A stretch of DNA of 64,000 bases. Source: Lycocorax pyrrhopterus obiensis. Its lineage: Eukaryota; Chordata; Aves; Passeriformes; Paradisaeidae. The notes under the pieces are model-generated. The model saw only the letters and a list, made by a program, of their open reading frames with translations, searched no databases and was not told where the DNA came from. Position numbers and translations under genes: made by a program. The DNA lies in assembly GCA_014706295.1 (NCBI GenBank), contig JACSVZ010000022.1, positions 10,620,830 to 10,684,829 of the forward strand, given 5' to 3'. Below are positions 20,890 through 32,059 of this stretch, piece by piece. The stretch's first letter is position 1, and every line of letters begins with the position of its first letter.

Positions 20890-21160
20890 TTTCCTGTGGG
20901 TGATGTCCGCAGGTGTCCAGCAGCCTGGGGCCAGCCCGAGCCGGCGTGGGACACAGGATGTCCCGGGGCCGCGCTCCGCCGCTCGCCAGCCCTTGCGTAA
21001 CGGCCCCACAGCCTCGCACGACCCGCGGCAGCCGCAGCGCCCGCGCTGGGACGTGCTGGGCAGCCAGTCCTCCCGTCCCGCTCCCCCTGCGGCAGCCCCA
21101 GCGCCGCCGGCCTCGTGGCCATGGGCTCCCCCCGCACGGCCGTCAGCATTGTGCTCCTTA
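20890..21160. promoter_or_regulatory. Orphan CpG-rich patch
   Basis: About 270 bases are dense in CpG within otherwise ordinary DNA, with no recognised gene starting here. It may be a promoter of an unannotated transcript, a distal enhancer, or the remains of an old island. Open frames cross it on both strands, which is expected of stop-poor GC-rich sequence. Confidence 0.45.
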
Positions 21161-24100
21161 ATCGCTGCCGACAGGCACCTAAAATGGATGTTTTCAGCCC
21201 AGTGGGGACGCAGGGAGGCTGGTCGACCACAGCCGGAGCGATGCCGAGGGGCCAGAGCGCCCGCTCACCGTCTGGCATGGGGGGCCCAAGCTGTGTTTCC
21301 TCCCCCTTCCTGCTGGGTTATCTCGGCATTGACTGCACAGCACCCATTGTGAGGGGCAGCCCAGGGTGCTCAAACATCCCCCCCAGTCCTGCCTGGAGCA
21401 TCCTGCCTGCAGGCAGGGAAGGGGCCGCACTGGCTCCAGTCACACTAGCCCCCCCGTGCGGGACAAGCCCAGAAACTGTCCCTGTCCTGGTGACAAGCGC
21501 AGCTGCAGAGACCCGCTGTGCTACGCTGCTATCCCCCACCAAATGCAGTCACCCCCAACATCTCTGTCACAAATGCTGTGGCACCTCCAAGAACACTTCT
21601 TCTCTTGTGACTTCCCCCTGGTTTAAGCTACACCAGTGACAAGGATCATGTGGCCTCCAGGTTCATGGCATCTCGCTCTTCTCTGTGACCAGACACAAAA
21701 CGTAGCTCGTGAGCCCCATGGCCCCTTGCCTCCAGCTCAGCCCTTGCAAATGGGGTGAAATTGAACCCCAGCAGAAGCTTGGGTTTGGAGCCCAGCTCAC
21801 CTCTCACGTGTGCTGCAGGTGAGGAGCTGGTAAGGGCAGGTGACCGCACAGCACAGCCGAAAAGCACCATTAATGAGAGACGTTGATGTCAATCACCGGG
21901 AGAGATGTTTCACTCTGGATTTGCTCTCTGGAGACCTGCTATTTCACATGCAAAGAGGTTTGCTGAACTCCACAAAGGTGCTTCAAGCACTTGACAGCTG
22001 ACAGAATACCCCAGCAGCCACCGCCTGCCCTGAGCTCCTCGGGGACCAGGAGTGGGGCATGTGCTGGGGCAGAACTGCACATGGCAAAGGCCACAGCCTC
22101 GCAGCAGGGCCAGGGTGGGAAAGGCAAGGACAGCCCTGGCAGCCACCAGGGCCATGAGGCCAGTCACAGTCCTGAGTGCTGGCACCAACCTCACCTGGAG
22201 GATTAAACCTCAGAGCAAGGGTGAGGTGCTGCAGCCATGGCTTTGCTCTCCCTGTCTCCGCTTGCACATAAAAACATTTTCAAGAGCTTCCTCTCCACAG
22301 AGGCTGTGTTTTACAGCTAAAGCACTAAGTCATTCATCACAAAACATAAGTCCATATTTCTTTTAAGACCTCTTGAGCTCCTCAAGCAGCAGCCACTTCA
22401 GCAGCCCTTGCTGGGCCAGAGCGACACCAGTTGCTGCTTGAGCTGGTGGGAGGAGGGCAAGGTCCATTTTATCGGCACAGGACATTCATTTGCCTCATCC
22501 CCACACTGATGAATTGCTCCACTTGCCTGTGTCAGGCTCCAGCACAGCAGAGGATGAACAGCTAAAGCTGCACTAAGCCCACACACTCCATTGAGCAGAG
22601 AGATGACTCAGACAAGGCTCTCAGTGCGGGTGGAGGTGACAATGAACACAAGGGACAAAAGCCAAGCAAGCAGGGATTCTGCTCTCCCCACTGACCCACT
22701 GTGAGGCAGAAGCCTGGACCCTCCTCACCTTCTGTACCCCTGTTCAATGGCAGGACAGTCATGGGGGTCCTCAGATAGCCCAGCCACAGTGCTCTGCCAT
22801 GCGGCACACAAGGCCCTGGATGGCACCCAGCTTAGATACCTTTCATCCCATTGCACACAGTATCCCAGCAGCTCACCAGCTCACACAGGAGCAGTGCAGC
22901 CCCCAGTGTGTGTGGAATGGACATGGCCCCCCACTCCTCCTTCTGCAGAACCCAGGCAGCCCTGCCCACGGGACTCAGGGGATGGAGCAGGGGGAGCAGC
23001 ATCACCCAAACCACCTCCTGATTCCACCCATGGCTTCAGAAAATGTAATTTTTGCCTGCAATCTGTCTCAAATGCATTGTGCAGTCTGCTCACCCCACGC
23101 ACACCCCACCTGCCTCTCCCCGCAGTAGAGACTGCACGTGGCGGCAGCAGCAGCTTCACCCAGAGCCACTTCGGGTCAGTCTCAGTTCCGTGAACAAAAG
23201 CTGCTTCCCCAGCTCATTTCCTGACAGAGCTGATGGCCTGTGCCCCTCTGGGGACCCAGCACTTGCTGGGAGGCAGCAAGGGAGGGAATTAAGAACTATT
23301 TCCTCTGCCAGAGATAAGATCTCTAAACAAGCTTCTCAGCCAAGAACTTTAATTTTTTTATTTTATTTTACAGGTTTTGCAAGGGAATCTTGTTCTCCAG
23401 AATTGCATCCGCCTCCAACCCCACTTAGAGCTGCCAAAGCCTGCACTTCCCCCGGGACCAGCCTGCAAGCGGCAGGGATGGATGGGATGACACTGGCATG
23501 ACTTCACCCTTCTGTCCTGCTGCCGGAGCCGAGGGCTGTCAGGACCCCCCGAGGACCCCCCTGCTGTGGCCCTGTGCTGCAGCCCCACCAGTCCCCCTGG
23601 ATCAACCCCCCTCAGACCACAGCCGTGGGGTGCCACAGCCCCTGCCCCAGTGTTGGGGCTGGATGAGGCCCTGGGAGAGCATCCCTGCAAGCAGCAGCAA
23701 AGCCCAGCACAACTCCAAGCACTGACTCCACTCCCTCCACACAGATCCAGCCCCACAGTCACTCCTGTTTAACCCAGGAAGGGCCAGTGTATTGTGGTCG
23801 TGTCAAAGATGCTCGTGCCCCTCCGAAAAGCTTTCTAGGAATCAGTGAGGGCACTAAACTGGCTGTGCAGGGTTCACCTCCCCTTCTCCACAAACCCAAG
23901 CAGGCCGTTATTTCTCTGTGAGCCTCAATCCCTCCTTGTGGCACAGACACGGTCCTGGCCCTGTTTCTGGGAAACACAGACAAATGTTCCCCAAACCACT
24001 GTAGCCTGCAAGAAATAAAACCCCAGCCTTGCTCCTGCCCTGGAGGTTTGCAGCCCCCCTTGCTTGTAGGCTGTTGTGGGATCAAACGCTTCAGGCTGAT

Positions 24101-26489
24101 TTATCCATGGGAGATGGAAGCCCAGACAGATGGGAGGGAGTGCAAGCCCAGCCGGGCGATAAATCACAGCAGGGCAGCTCTGCCTGCTCTGCTCTGCGAC
24201 TGTGCCGGTCACCGCATTCCCAGCGGGATCGATGCTCGAGCCTTGAGCTGCGTCCATGTCCCTTTCCCTGGGGAGGGCAGACATCCTGCTCCCCAGGCGT
24301 GCTGCACCCTGGCATTACCCGGGCTGTGCTCCCCGCCAGGCACAGCCCCGAGCAGGGACCGACCCCAGGTGGTGACCAGGGGACAAAGCTGCAGGCTCAG
24401 CAAGTTTCCCACTTCCCGTCTTTGCTCTCCCACATCCAAGGAAACGTGACCCCCTTGGGAAGTTTCCTGGAAAAACGGGGAAGCACAGTCGCTGCTGGGA
24501 TGAGCCTGCCAGCAAGGGCTGAGTTGTGGGATCCGGGACAGAACAACCTGCCTTGAACTTACGCTCAAGGACGTCTGTCTTGCAAAGCTCAGCACAGCAC
24601 AAGGAGATCTGAACGGGCTTTTGATGAGCTTCCAGCAAGATAAAGGAGCTTCCCTGATCCCGCTCCATCTCCCAGAGCGAGATCATCAATAAACCAGCGC
24701 TGCTGCAGCCTGCAGCTCAGACGGGCTCTCGACTCTCATGTCCACACGTGTCAGGTGCTTAAATTAATGTCACCGCTGGAGAAAGGAGGGGGTGTCCGCC
24801 CCAGGGGTCCCCTTTGGTGCCAAGACTTGTCCGGGCTGCCCATCCATCAGCAGGGGAGGAAAGAAGAGCCTAGCAGGCAACTGCTCCTGAGGAAATACGG
24901 GGCTCTCAGCCCTGCGTGTAGCAGAGTGCGAGGCTCAGACCAGAGAAGATTTTTGTCCCAAACCAGCCTCCAAACCCCCAAATTTATTGGCCTGCTCTAT
25001 GCGAACAGCCACTACAAACTCTGGCAGGTCCAGGCTTTGGGGCTCCCTCCTCGGGTGCCATTAGTGGGTGTAATGAGCTGGAGATAATTGCTGCCTCGGG
25101 GACACAATCAACTCTTTCCTGCCCTGGTCCAGCTGGGGCTTTTGTATCCCACAAGAGCAATTCCCTCCCTCCTTCCCCTGGGTTCCTTTAGAAAACTTTC
25201 ATTCCTCTTCCTTCTCAAAGTGAGCCTCTGAATCAGAGTCTGACGAACACCACGAGTTCACTGATGTGTGGCTGTGATTTAGAGCTGGAATATATTTGGA
25301 ATGTATAATTTATTTCAGGTATCTGAGGCACCAGTGAAACTGGGAGCAAGCAGTGAGTAAATCAGTCATACCCTTGTGATGACGGGGGCTGCAGCCTTTA
25401 TGTTGCTCTGAAAATCCTGCTTTCATGCAGCCAGGTGAACATGATGAAGGATGGGTACTGTTTGGGGCTGCAGGGACAAATCAGGGACCCCACAGGAGGT
25501 GGTGATGTTGGGAGACTTTAATGACAGTGCTGCCATTGGCACACAACCTCTCGCAGAAAGGTCGGTGTTGCACAACCCTCTGTCCTGGGACAGGGATCAC
25601 CTTGAACCAGGTGCTGCCCAAAGAGCTGATCCAAACCTGGCATCCCACCTCCACTTGCCAGGTACCACCTGGAAGCAGCAGAAGAGGAATCAGGCACAAA
25701 GTCCACCCTCCTCCCTGCCTCTGTGGTGGTTGCCTTTGCAGCAAATCACTTTTTCAGAAATGCAGAAGATGTGAAATATGAAGACAGAAATTGCCAGCGA
25801 CTTTTAATTTGGGTTCTGCCAATTTTTCTGTTCCAGCTATTGATTTTCCATAAAGATTAATCCCTCCTCCCAGCCCTCTCTGACAGGCACTATCTGGATG
25901 TTTTGCTTACCCTGAGTGTGGAAATATATGTTTTATTAAGTGTCAGAGCTCACTAATGAGAAGGAGGAGGAAAATCAATTGTCTGCTTTTATCTTGATCT
26001 CAGACAGGACTAACAACTTCTTTATTTTGATGCTGTGGACAGGACGGGCAGAGTGACAAACAGAGTGACAGTGGCTGTCAGCTCTGCCACAGAAACAGCT
26101 CAGCTGATGAGGGGGGTAAAGGGTTATGTGGTGTTGGATGCTTCAAACACATTTGTATGTGTATTAATTCAAAGAGATTCATAGAATGCTATAAAATCCT
26201 ATAGTTGAATTGATCCTGATGCAAAGTGATGGAAAACATTAAAATTTCAGCTGCAGACTCTAATCAGGTTTATTCTATCCCTAAAACCAAGAAAACAGCT
26301 TGGCCAGCTGCTCAGGGTAGGGGTAGCCAAAGGGATTCCATTTTTCCATTTTGCTAAAGTTGGGATTCAGGTTAGTATATATGGCAATAGAAGTACAAGT
26401 AAACTCAGTGCAAGTCTCTGCACAGCTCCAGCCATAAACCCTGTTTCAAACATGCACCGTGCTGCGCTCATAGAAAGTGCTCCGGTGGA

Positions 26490-26552
26490 ATGAGATGAGC
26501 ATTAAGGTCCCTTCCAGACCAAGCCATCCTGTGATTCTATGATTCCATGATT
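26490..26552 (+). mobile_element. CR1 LINE 3' end fragment
   Basis: The stretch GAATGAGATGAGCATTAAGG and the following CCCTTCCAGACCAAGCCATC lead into a TGTGATTCTATGATTCCATG tail. This matches the terminal part and octamer tail of avian CR1 LINEs in sense orientation. It is severely 5' truncated, as usual. Confidence 0.75.
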
Positions 26553-27499
26553 CCTCCTTGGGCATCTGGCACAGGGCCCAGCTGGAACAGGAGGCAAGGT
26601 AAGCTGGACCTCCACAGGACTCTTCTCGTACCCTCAGCCCACCAAGGCTGATTGGAAAGGACAGCTCCAGTTCCCAGCACACACAGTCCAAACAACAGGA
26701 TCGAGACCCATGACGCGAGCATTAACATTCATTTCCCACAGAAACTTTGTGTAATTATCAAATACTGATCTCCAGTGGCCCTCCTCCCCGAAGAAGGCTA
26801 CCAACCTGCTTTCACTCATATTCGTTATCTCCCTTGTCTGTTAGAGGATCACACCTGACAATGGTATAGTTAATCTCTTGGCAGCTGTGAAATGAAACAG
26901 TAAGCTCCGGCTGCCTTGAGAAGATGCATTGATTTCTTAAAATGACAGATCGCCTCCTCCCTTGATGTTCAAGCAGGAGCTCAGGGCTGGCGCTATGGAT
27001 CCTGCCTGTCATTCAATTAAAAAAGCTTAGCAGAGATGCTCCAGCTGAGCTCACCAGACAGCATTAAGGCTAAGCCCTGACCCAAAGATTTAATAGCAGG
27101 GAGTAGGAAGGCACCTTCAGCCCCAGGGGTTTGTCCAGTTTGCTGATGAGTTCACCAGTTGTGGTATGGAGCTTGCCACCATGAACCAGACAAGCCACTC
27201 TCTTCTCCACAGTAACACAGCTGACTGGGCAGTCAGGTCCCATAGGAAGGCAGAGCAGGAAAACCCCTTCCTCCCCAGAAGGAAGTTTGCTGCACTTAAT
27301 GGAGCATTTTATATCCTATTTCAACACAGCTCTTTCGTAAGGATTATGTGTTTAACAAAACTCTTAACACTGTGAAACAGCCTCAGTGTCGCTGTGGAGA
27401 GTGAAGCTCTGGTGACTGGCCTCAAATGGACTTTGCAAGATTCTCCCCCAAAAACCAAATAAGCCCCCATTTGCAGCAATGTCATAAAGCCCAGTGGGC

Positions 27500-27775
27500 T
27501 TCATCTGAGATTTACTTTAGATATTAGGAAGTAATTCTTCCTGTGAGGGTGGTGAGGCCCTGGCACAGGGTGCCCAGAGAAGCTGTGGCTGCCCCGTCCC
27601 TGGAGGTGTTCAAGGCCAGGTTGATGGGGACTTGGAGCAACCTGGTCTAGTGGAAGGTGTCCCTGCCCATGGCAGGGCATTGGAACAAGGTGACCTTCCA
27701 GCCCAGGCCATTCTGTGAACCTGTCATTTCACGGTTCCATCATTCTACGTTCCATCTTCTCTGATTCCACCGTCC
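27500..27775 (+). mobile_element. CR1 LINE 3' fragment, sense
   Basis: The segment contains the CR1 3' region in sense orientation, including GGTGAGGCCCTGGCACAGGG, CCCAGAGAAGCTGTGGCTGC and GGAGGTGTTCAAGGCCAGG. It ends in a degenerate ATTCTATG-like tail (ATCATTCTACGTTCCATCTT). No coding remains. It lies just upstream of the FNDC11 CpG island. Confidence 0.88.
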
Positions 27776-27879
27776 CATTGTGACACAGCAGCGGGCACGG
27801 AGTGCCGTGGTGCTGCCCCGTGTCACTGCCGTGTCACCGCTTTGCAGACACAACAGACACGTCTCGTTGCACGGGCAGA

Positions 27880-28330
27880 GCAGACCTGCTCTCCCCACGA
27901 CGCCCGCTGTCACCGAGCCTGAAGCCCCCGAAGGTACGAGGGACCGGGGCGGGCCGGGGGGGAAGCGGCTGGGAAGGAGATTACTGGGATTTACTGCCAT
28001 CGCTACCCACGGCTGGGGCGTGGAACGGGATGAGCTTTAAGGTCTTTCCAGTTACGGAGGGGAGGGTATGAGCGACTCCGGGGGTTGTCCCGGTTCGGCC
28101 GCAGCTCCCCAGGCCTGGGGGTCGCCGTGGCAACGGCCGCGTCCTGCGGGGCCGGGCCGGGCCGCGGGTGGATCCGGCCGGGCCGCGCCGGGACCGGAGC
28201 ACCTGGACACAGTTCCCGGGGCCTGAGGAGCACCTGGACACAGCTCCCGGGGCCTGAGGAGCACCTGGACACTGCTCCCGGGGCCTGACGAGGTGGGTCG
28301 GAGCCCGAGGGGGCAGCCCCTGGGTGCCCC
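27880..28330 (+). promoter_or_regulatory. FNDC11: CpG island, probable FNDC11 promoter
   Basis: A CpG-dense block lies 2 kb upstream of the FNDC11 coding exon, which is preceded by a splice acceptor. FNDC11 must therefore have an upstream non-coding exon, and this is the only island nearby. Candidate donors are CGAAG|GTACGA (about 27935) and GACGAG|GTGGGT (about 28292). Assignment to FNDC11 is inference from position. Confidence 0.6.
28198..28290 (+). repeat. 31-bp minisatellite, three copies
   Basis: Three head-to-tail copies of a 31-base unit starting AGCACCTGGACACAG and ending CCCGGGGCCTGAGG. They differ at only a few positions (T/C at unit base 16, A/T at base 14, G/C near the end). The array sits at the edge of the CpG island. 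Confidence 0.92.
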
Positions 28331-30324
28331 TGCGACTGCTCCAAGCCCCGGCCTGGGTGAACACAGAGCCCCCTCCGTGGGTGCTGCAGCCCCCCCGGCT
28401 GCAAACACAGCAGCAGTGCAGGGAATTGAGCCAGCCCTCCCTGGCAGGGGAAAAAAAAAGGGGGGGAATGTAAAAACATGAGGAAAAGCAAGGAAAACAA
28501 GCACAATGACAGCTCGGTGTGTGGGCAAACACATTGCTCCGCAGAGCCAAATCCCTCCAAGAATGGGGGAATGTCACCTGGCGCGTGTGCTGGTCCTGCT
28601 GCTTCATACACGATGCCGGGAGCTGGCACTGCTTTGGTTTGGGTCGGGTTTTTTTGTGGAAAGAAAAAAGTGAAAAGGAAATACAGCTTGTTTTTCTTTT
28701 AGTTGACAGCTCTCTTGGAAGATAAAGTTGCAAATGAGTGATTTACTATAAACTGTGGTGCAGCTCAGGGCCAGACAGCTGAAAGGTTTATAAACACTTG
28801 GAATTCCTATGAGGAAGTGTTATTAGCTCTGTTATGAATTTAGGGAAAATGAGGCCAAGAAAAATGGCTTTGTCAAGTAGATCTCACCATCTAGCTTCTA
28901 CAGGGCATGTAAGAATTAAGATATCCCAGTTAGATCTTAGTTTCAGAATACTGTATTTATTTTGTTTTCAAATCAAGTGTGTCCAGCTTGTGAAAGCCAC
29001 CTAAATGTCCAGCTGGGTTCTCATTACAGTATCACTGGCAACAGGGACACAGGCATTTATTTAGCTAATTGCTGTTTATGGTACATAAGCTGTGTGAGCC
29101 ACCGGCACTTCAGCTAAAGCACAGCAGAGAAACACCTTCCACCTTAGCACAGATGGCACCGTCAGCCAGAACACATCTTTGCCAGTAAATGAAGTATAAA
29201 ATCATCCCAGAATGGTTTGAGTTGGAAAGGACCTTAAAGTTCCTCTCATTCCAATGCCCTGCCATGTGCAGGGACACCTTTTACTAGACCAGGTTGCTCC
29301 AAGCCCCATCCAACCTGCCCTTGAACACCTCCAGGGATGGGGCAGCCACAGCTTCTCTGGGCACCCTGTGCCAGGGCCTCACCACCCTCACAAGCAAGAA
29401 TTTCTTCCTAATATCCTATCTAACCCTGCCCTCTGTCAGTTTGAGGCCACTCCCCCTTGTCCCATCACTCCGGGCCGTTGTAAACAGCTATGATTAGGCC
29501 AGGAGAAGTGGTGCTGCAAGAACCACTGCCTAAACACCTCCACAGCAATCTGCTACCTGTTTACAGGTGCTTTACATGTGTGTCATTCTGTTACTGTACA
29601 CTGCAGAAAAGCAAGAAAGCAAGTAGACCTCATGGTCTGAGATGATGCAAACTAAAACCAAAGATAGGGGAAGCAGCACATCACTGAAAACATTGTCAGG
29701 TTATGACTGTCAATCCACTGGTGAAGGTAGAAGTGCAAGGAAAACGCTGTCATTCCTCTTGGAAGCTGTCGTGAGGTGGCACTCGGTGCGCTGCGTTGTT
29801 CTGCCTGCTGCATTCCAGCTCACGTGGGGGCAGAGGGTTAATTTGAATCACCAAGGTGATTATGTAGCTGTAAGAACTGGCTGAGAAGATGGGCCTCAAA
29901 CCTCAACAGCCTGGCAGATTACAAAGAGAGAAAAATAGACATCTCCAGAGAGGCAGAAGAATGGAAAGAAATTGGTTACACGAGTACAAAGGCAGCTAAT
30001 TAGAATGAAACAAGATAATAAGATAGGGAGAAATTTTGGCAGAGTGTATCAGAGAGTAGTTCTTGTCAGTGCATCTATTAAGCAGAGGTAGAACCTCTCA
30101 AGGGCGGGTATAGGGAGACCAGTTGGAAGACATGTAAGTAGATGATACAAAACATTAGAAACCATACAAGTATAGAGGAAAATTCCTCTGGAACTACATC
30201 TAGTCTGACAGTTCTTTATAAGCTAAGCTTTAATTAAGAGAGAAGAGTCATAGCCATGATTGTGCTCCCTCACAGCTGCTTTTCCTTTGGTTCTTAATGT
30301 TATTATTGTTGCTTTCCTACACAG
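28331..30324 (+). other. Region between FNDC11 island and coding exon (probable intron)
   Basis: This holds one inverted CR1 fragment (29200-29480) and otherwise no recognisable feature. It ends in the acceptor TTGCTTTCCTACACAG at 30324, so it is most simply the FNDC11 5' UTR intron. Confidence 0.55.
29200..29480 (-). mobile_element. CR1 LINE 3' fragment, antisense
   Basis: Read on the + strand, the fragment begins at the tail end (ATCATCCCAGAATGGTTTGA) and continues through CCTGCCATGTGCAGGGACAC, CAGCCACAGCTTCTCTGGGC and CTAACCCTGCCCTCTGTCAG. This is a minus-strand CR1 3' end of about 280 bases. It lacks any coding. Confidence 0.9.
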
Positions 30325-30342
30325 CACCCAAGCTTTGGAAGC

Positions 30343-31311
30343 ATGGCTAAGGTTTTGCATGAGAATGAAACCGCTTCAGACAGTACCACACCCAGAGAAG
30401 AACAGGACAACAATGCCAGTATGGAGCAGTACCTGAGAAAAAAAAACCTTGTTCTGGATTTCCTGCGCTCTGACTTGAACCCCCACCACCTCCAGTACCA
30501 CTGGAACAAAGTTCATCTTCTGAAGAAGTGTTACTTTTACTTGAAGTTTGAGCCCAGACACGTGTGCGTGAGAGACCAGAACAATATGATGATTTTTGCT
30601 GACATCTTGCAAATAGCAAACCCCTGCCAACTCCAGAAGATCAAGAAGGTGGGGAAAAAGCAGACTGAAATCCAACTGGCACTTTTAACTGAGCTGTTGG
30701 AACAGCTGGAACAAGGTCGGGAGGAGCTGAGCCGTTATGTACAGATCTGTGACGTGGAAACTTTCCTCTCCCAGTGGGACTTGAATATAAAGAGAGTGCT
30801 CAAGCTCTCCATGTTTTTCAATAAGCTCATTGCCTTGGAAGAGCCAAGGAAGCTCCATGTCAAGCACAGTTTGGTGTCACAGGTACATCTTGGAGGTGCT
30901 CTACACCCTCCCATTAGTTTTTCTCTCTATACGAAGAAGCCGCCGATTTTTGATCGGATAGAGTCATTTGCATGCCAGACCTGGGCCCAGCTCAAGTGGT
31001 TCACTGAAAGTCAAGAGTCGCACCTTGAACGATGGCAGCTGGAGATCAAGCTCGTGACAGATGACAGTCAGACAGAACCAGGATACGGCCGGACCCAGGA
31101 AGTCATCTCCAACCCGTGTGTGATCAACCACCTGCAGCCTGGCAGGTTGTATGAGTTCAAAGTGAGGAGATCCGACACTCACACGCTCGTCTACTCGCAG
31201 TGGCACGACTGCATTATATTGAAGACAAAAACTCACCCTGTTGAAGACGCCAAGGAAGCCCCCAACCGCAGCCTGATGAGGCGGCTCACAAGACCGACTC
31301 CCTCACTTTAA
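30343..31311 (+). CDS. FNDC11: Fibronectin type III domain-containing protein 11
   Basis: A single coding exon of 322 residues. The acceptor AG is at 30323-30324, 18 bases before an ATG in strong Kozak context (A at -3, G at +4). The length is close to human FNDC11 (318 aa). Features I recall as shared with that family include the LRKC/LKKCYF-type segment near residues 60-66, LHVKH-LVS near residue 170, the FDR motif, W-QLKWF and a C-terminal TLVYSQWHD. The N-terminal two-thirds look helical, with Leu-, Gln- and Glu-rich stretches (about 95-130). A divergent fibronectin type III fold occupies roughly residues 205-310. There is no signal peptide or membrane segment, so it should be intracellular. 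Function is essentially unknown; expression in mammals is reported as testis-biased. It converges on HELZ2, as in human. Confidence 0.93.
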   Translation: MAKVLHENETASDSTTPREEQDNNASMEQYLRKKNLVLDFLRSDLNPHHLQYHWNKVHLLKKCYFYLKFEPRHVCVRDQNNMMIFADILQIANPCQLQKIKKVGKKQTEIQLALLTELLEQLEQGREELSRYVQICDVETFLSQWDLNIKRVLKLSMFFNKLIALEEPRKLHVKHSLVSQVHLGGALHPPISFSLYTKKPPIFDRIESFACQTWAQLKWFTESQESHLERWQLEIKLVTDDSQTEPGYGRTQEVISNPCVINHLQPGRLYEFKVRRSDTHTLVYSQWHDCIILKTKTHPVEDAKEAPNRSLMRRLTRPTPSL

Positions 31312-31340
31312 TGGTTTAACGAAAAAGATGAGTAATTAAA

Positions 31341-31346
31341 AATAAA
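31341..31346 (+). terminator. FNDC11: FNDC11 poly(A) signal AATAAA
   Basis: AATAAA lies 30 bases after the FNDC11 stop codon, within AATTAAAAATAAATTG. It implies a very short 3' UTR, followed by about 700 bases before the HELZ2 poly(A) signals on the other strand. Confidence 0.7.
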
Positions 31347-32042
31347 TTGTTTAAACAGTTTGCGTAAAATCAAACTCGTTCTGTTTTCAACAGCAGTTTT
31401 ACAGGCGCCTTCCCAAAATCTTTCCAGGTTAGCAGTAACCCATTTCAAATTTGTCACAAAAAATAACACCTTTAGGCAGCATTTGGGACTCCACACTTAT
31501 GTCCCACTGCCAGAGGTGACAGGCGGGAGCAGCCAGAACCAGGACGTCTCGCAGGACACCTCCAAAGCAGAGCACAGGAGAAAGAAGCATCTCCACCATC
31601 CAGTGCTTTCCATCCACTGAAGGATGCTCAGTGTCAGCTTCTTCCAATGATGTTTTGGGTTTTTATTGTCCTTCCTCCAAAATACCTGAACTGAACTCTA
31701 AGCTCTTCAAATCACCCACCCAGACTTACGTCCACCACTGGTTTCTCTCATGCTCTACACCTGGTGCCTTATAGGTACCTAAGCATGACTTCACCCCTCT
31801 ATAGTGCATGAAAAGATCACTTTAATTAAAAAAACCCAACCAAAACCCAACAATAAATAACCCCCAAGCCTCCCAGGAAACAGGGAAGGGTAATATATCA
31901 ATATGTAGAAAATTGTTTTTCTGCCAAAAAAACTGCAGCTAATGTTAATTTTCGTTTTTAACATTTGGTTCAGTCCAAACAGAGCTGTCTCCAGACAGAT
32001 TCTAGTCAAACCATTACATAAACAGACCTTTTAGTAATAAAA

Positions 32043-32048
32043 TTTATT
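32043..32048 (-). terminator. HELZ2: Candidate distal HELZ2 poly(A) signal
   Basis: TTTATT on the + strand is AATAAA on the minus strand. It lies in an AT-rich block with AATAAA-like sequences on both strands, and downstream on the minus strand is a U/GU-rich stretch. It would give HELZ2 a 3' UTR of about 3 kb. A second minus-strand AATAAA is at 32284-32289. Confidence 0.5.
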
Positions 32049-32059
32049 ATTTAAATAAA

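Larger units (their letters stand above)
20200..27490. other. Intergenic, gene-poor stretch between STK35 and FNDC11
   Basis: I recognise no gene over these 7 kb. There is one CpG-rich patch (20890-21160) and one CR1 tail (26490-26552). The remaining open frames are short or occur on both strands in GC-rich sequence. Confidence 0.55.

Noticed and set aside
20430..21278. 282-codon minus-strand open frame over the CpG patch at 20.9 kb
   Set aside because: GC-rich stop-poor sequence; other frames are open too, and no domain or splice signals are recognised.
25490..25600. MLGDFN motif resembling a LINE endonuclease
   Set aside because: Only the short motif matches; the flanking residues do not follow CR1 or other LINE sequence that I know, and the frame is short.
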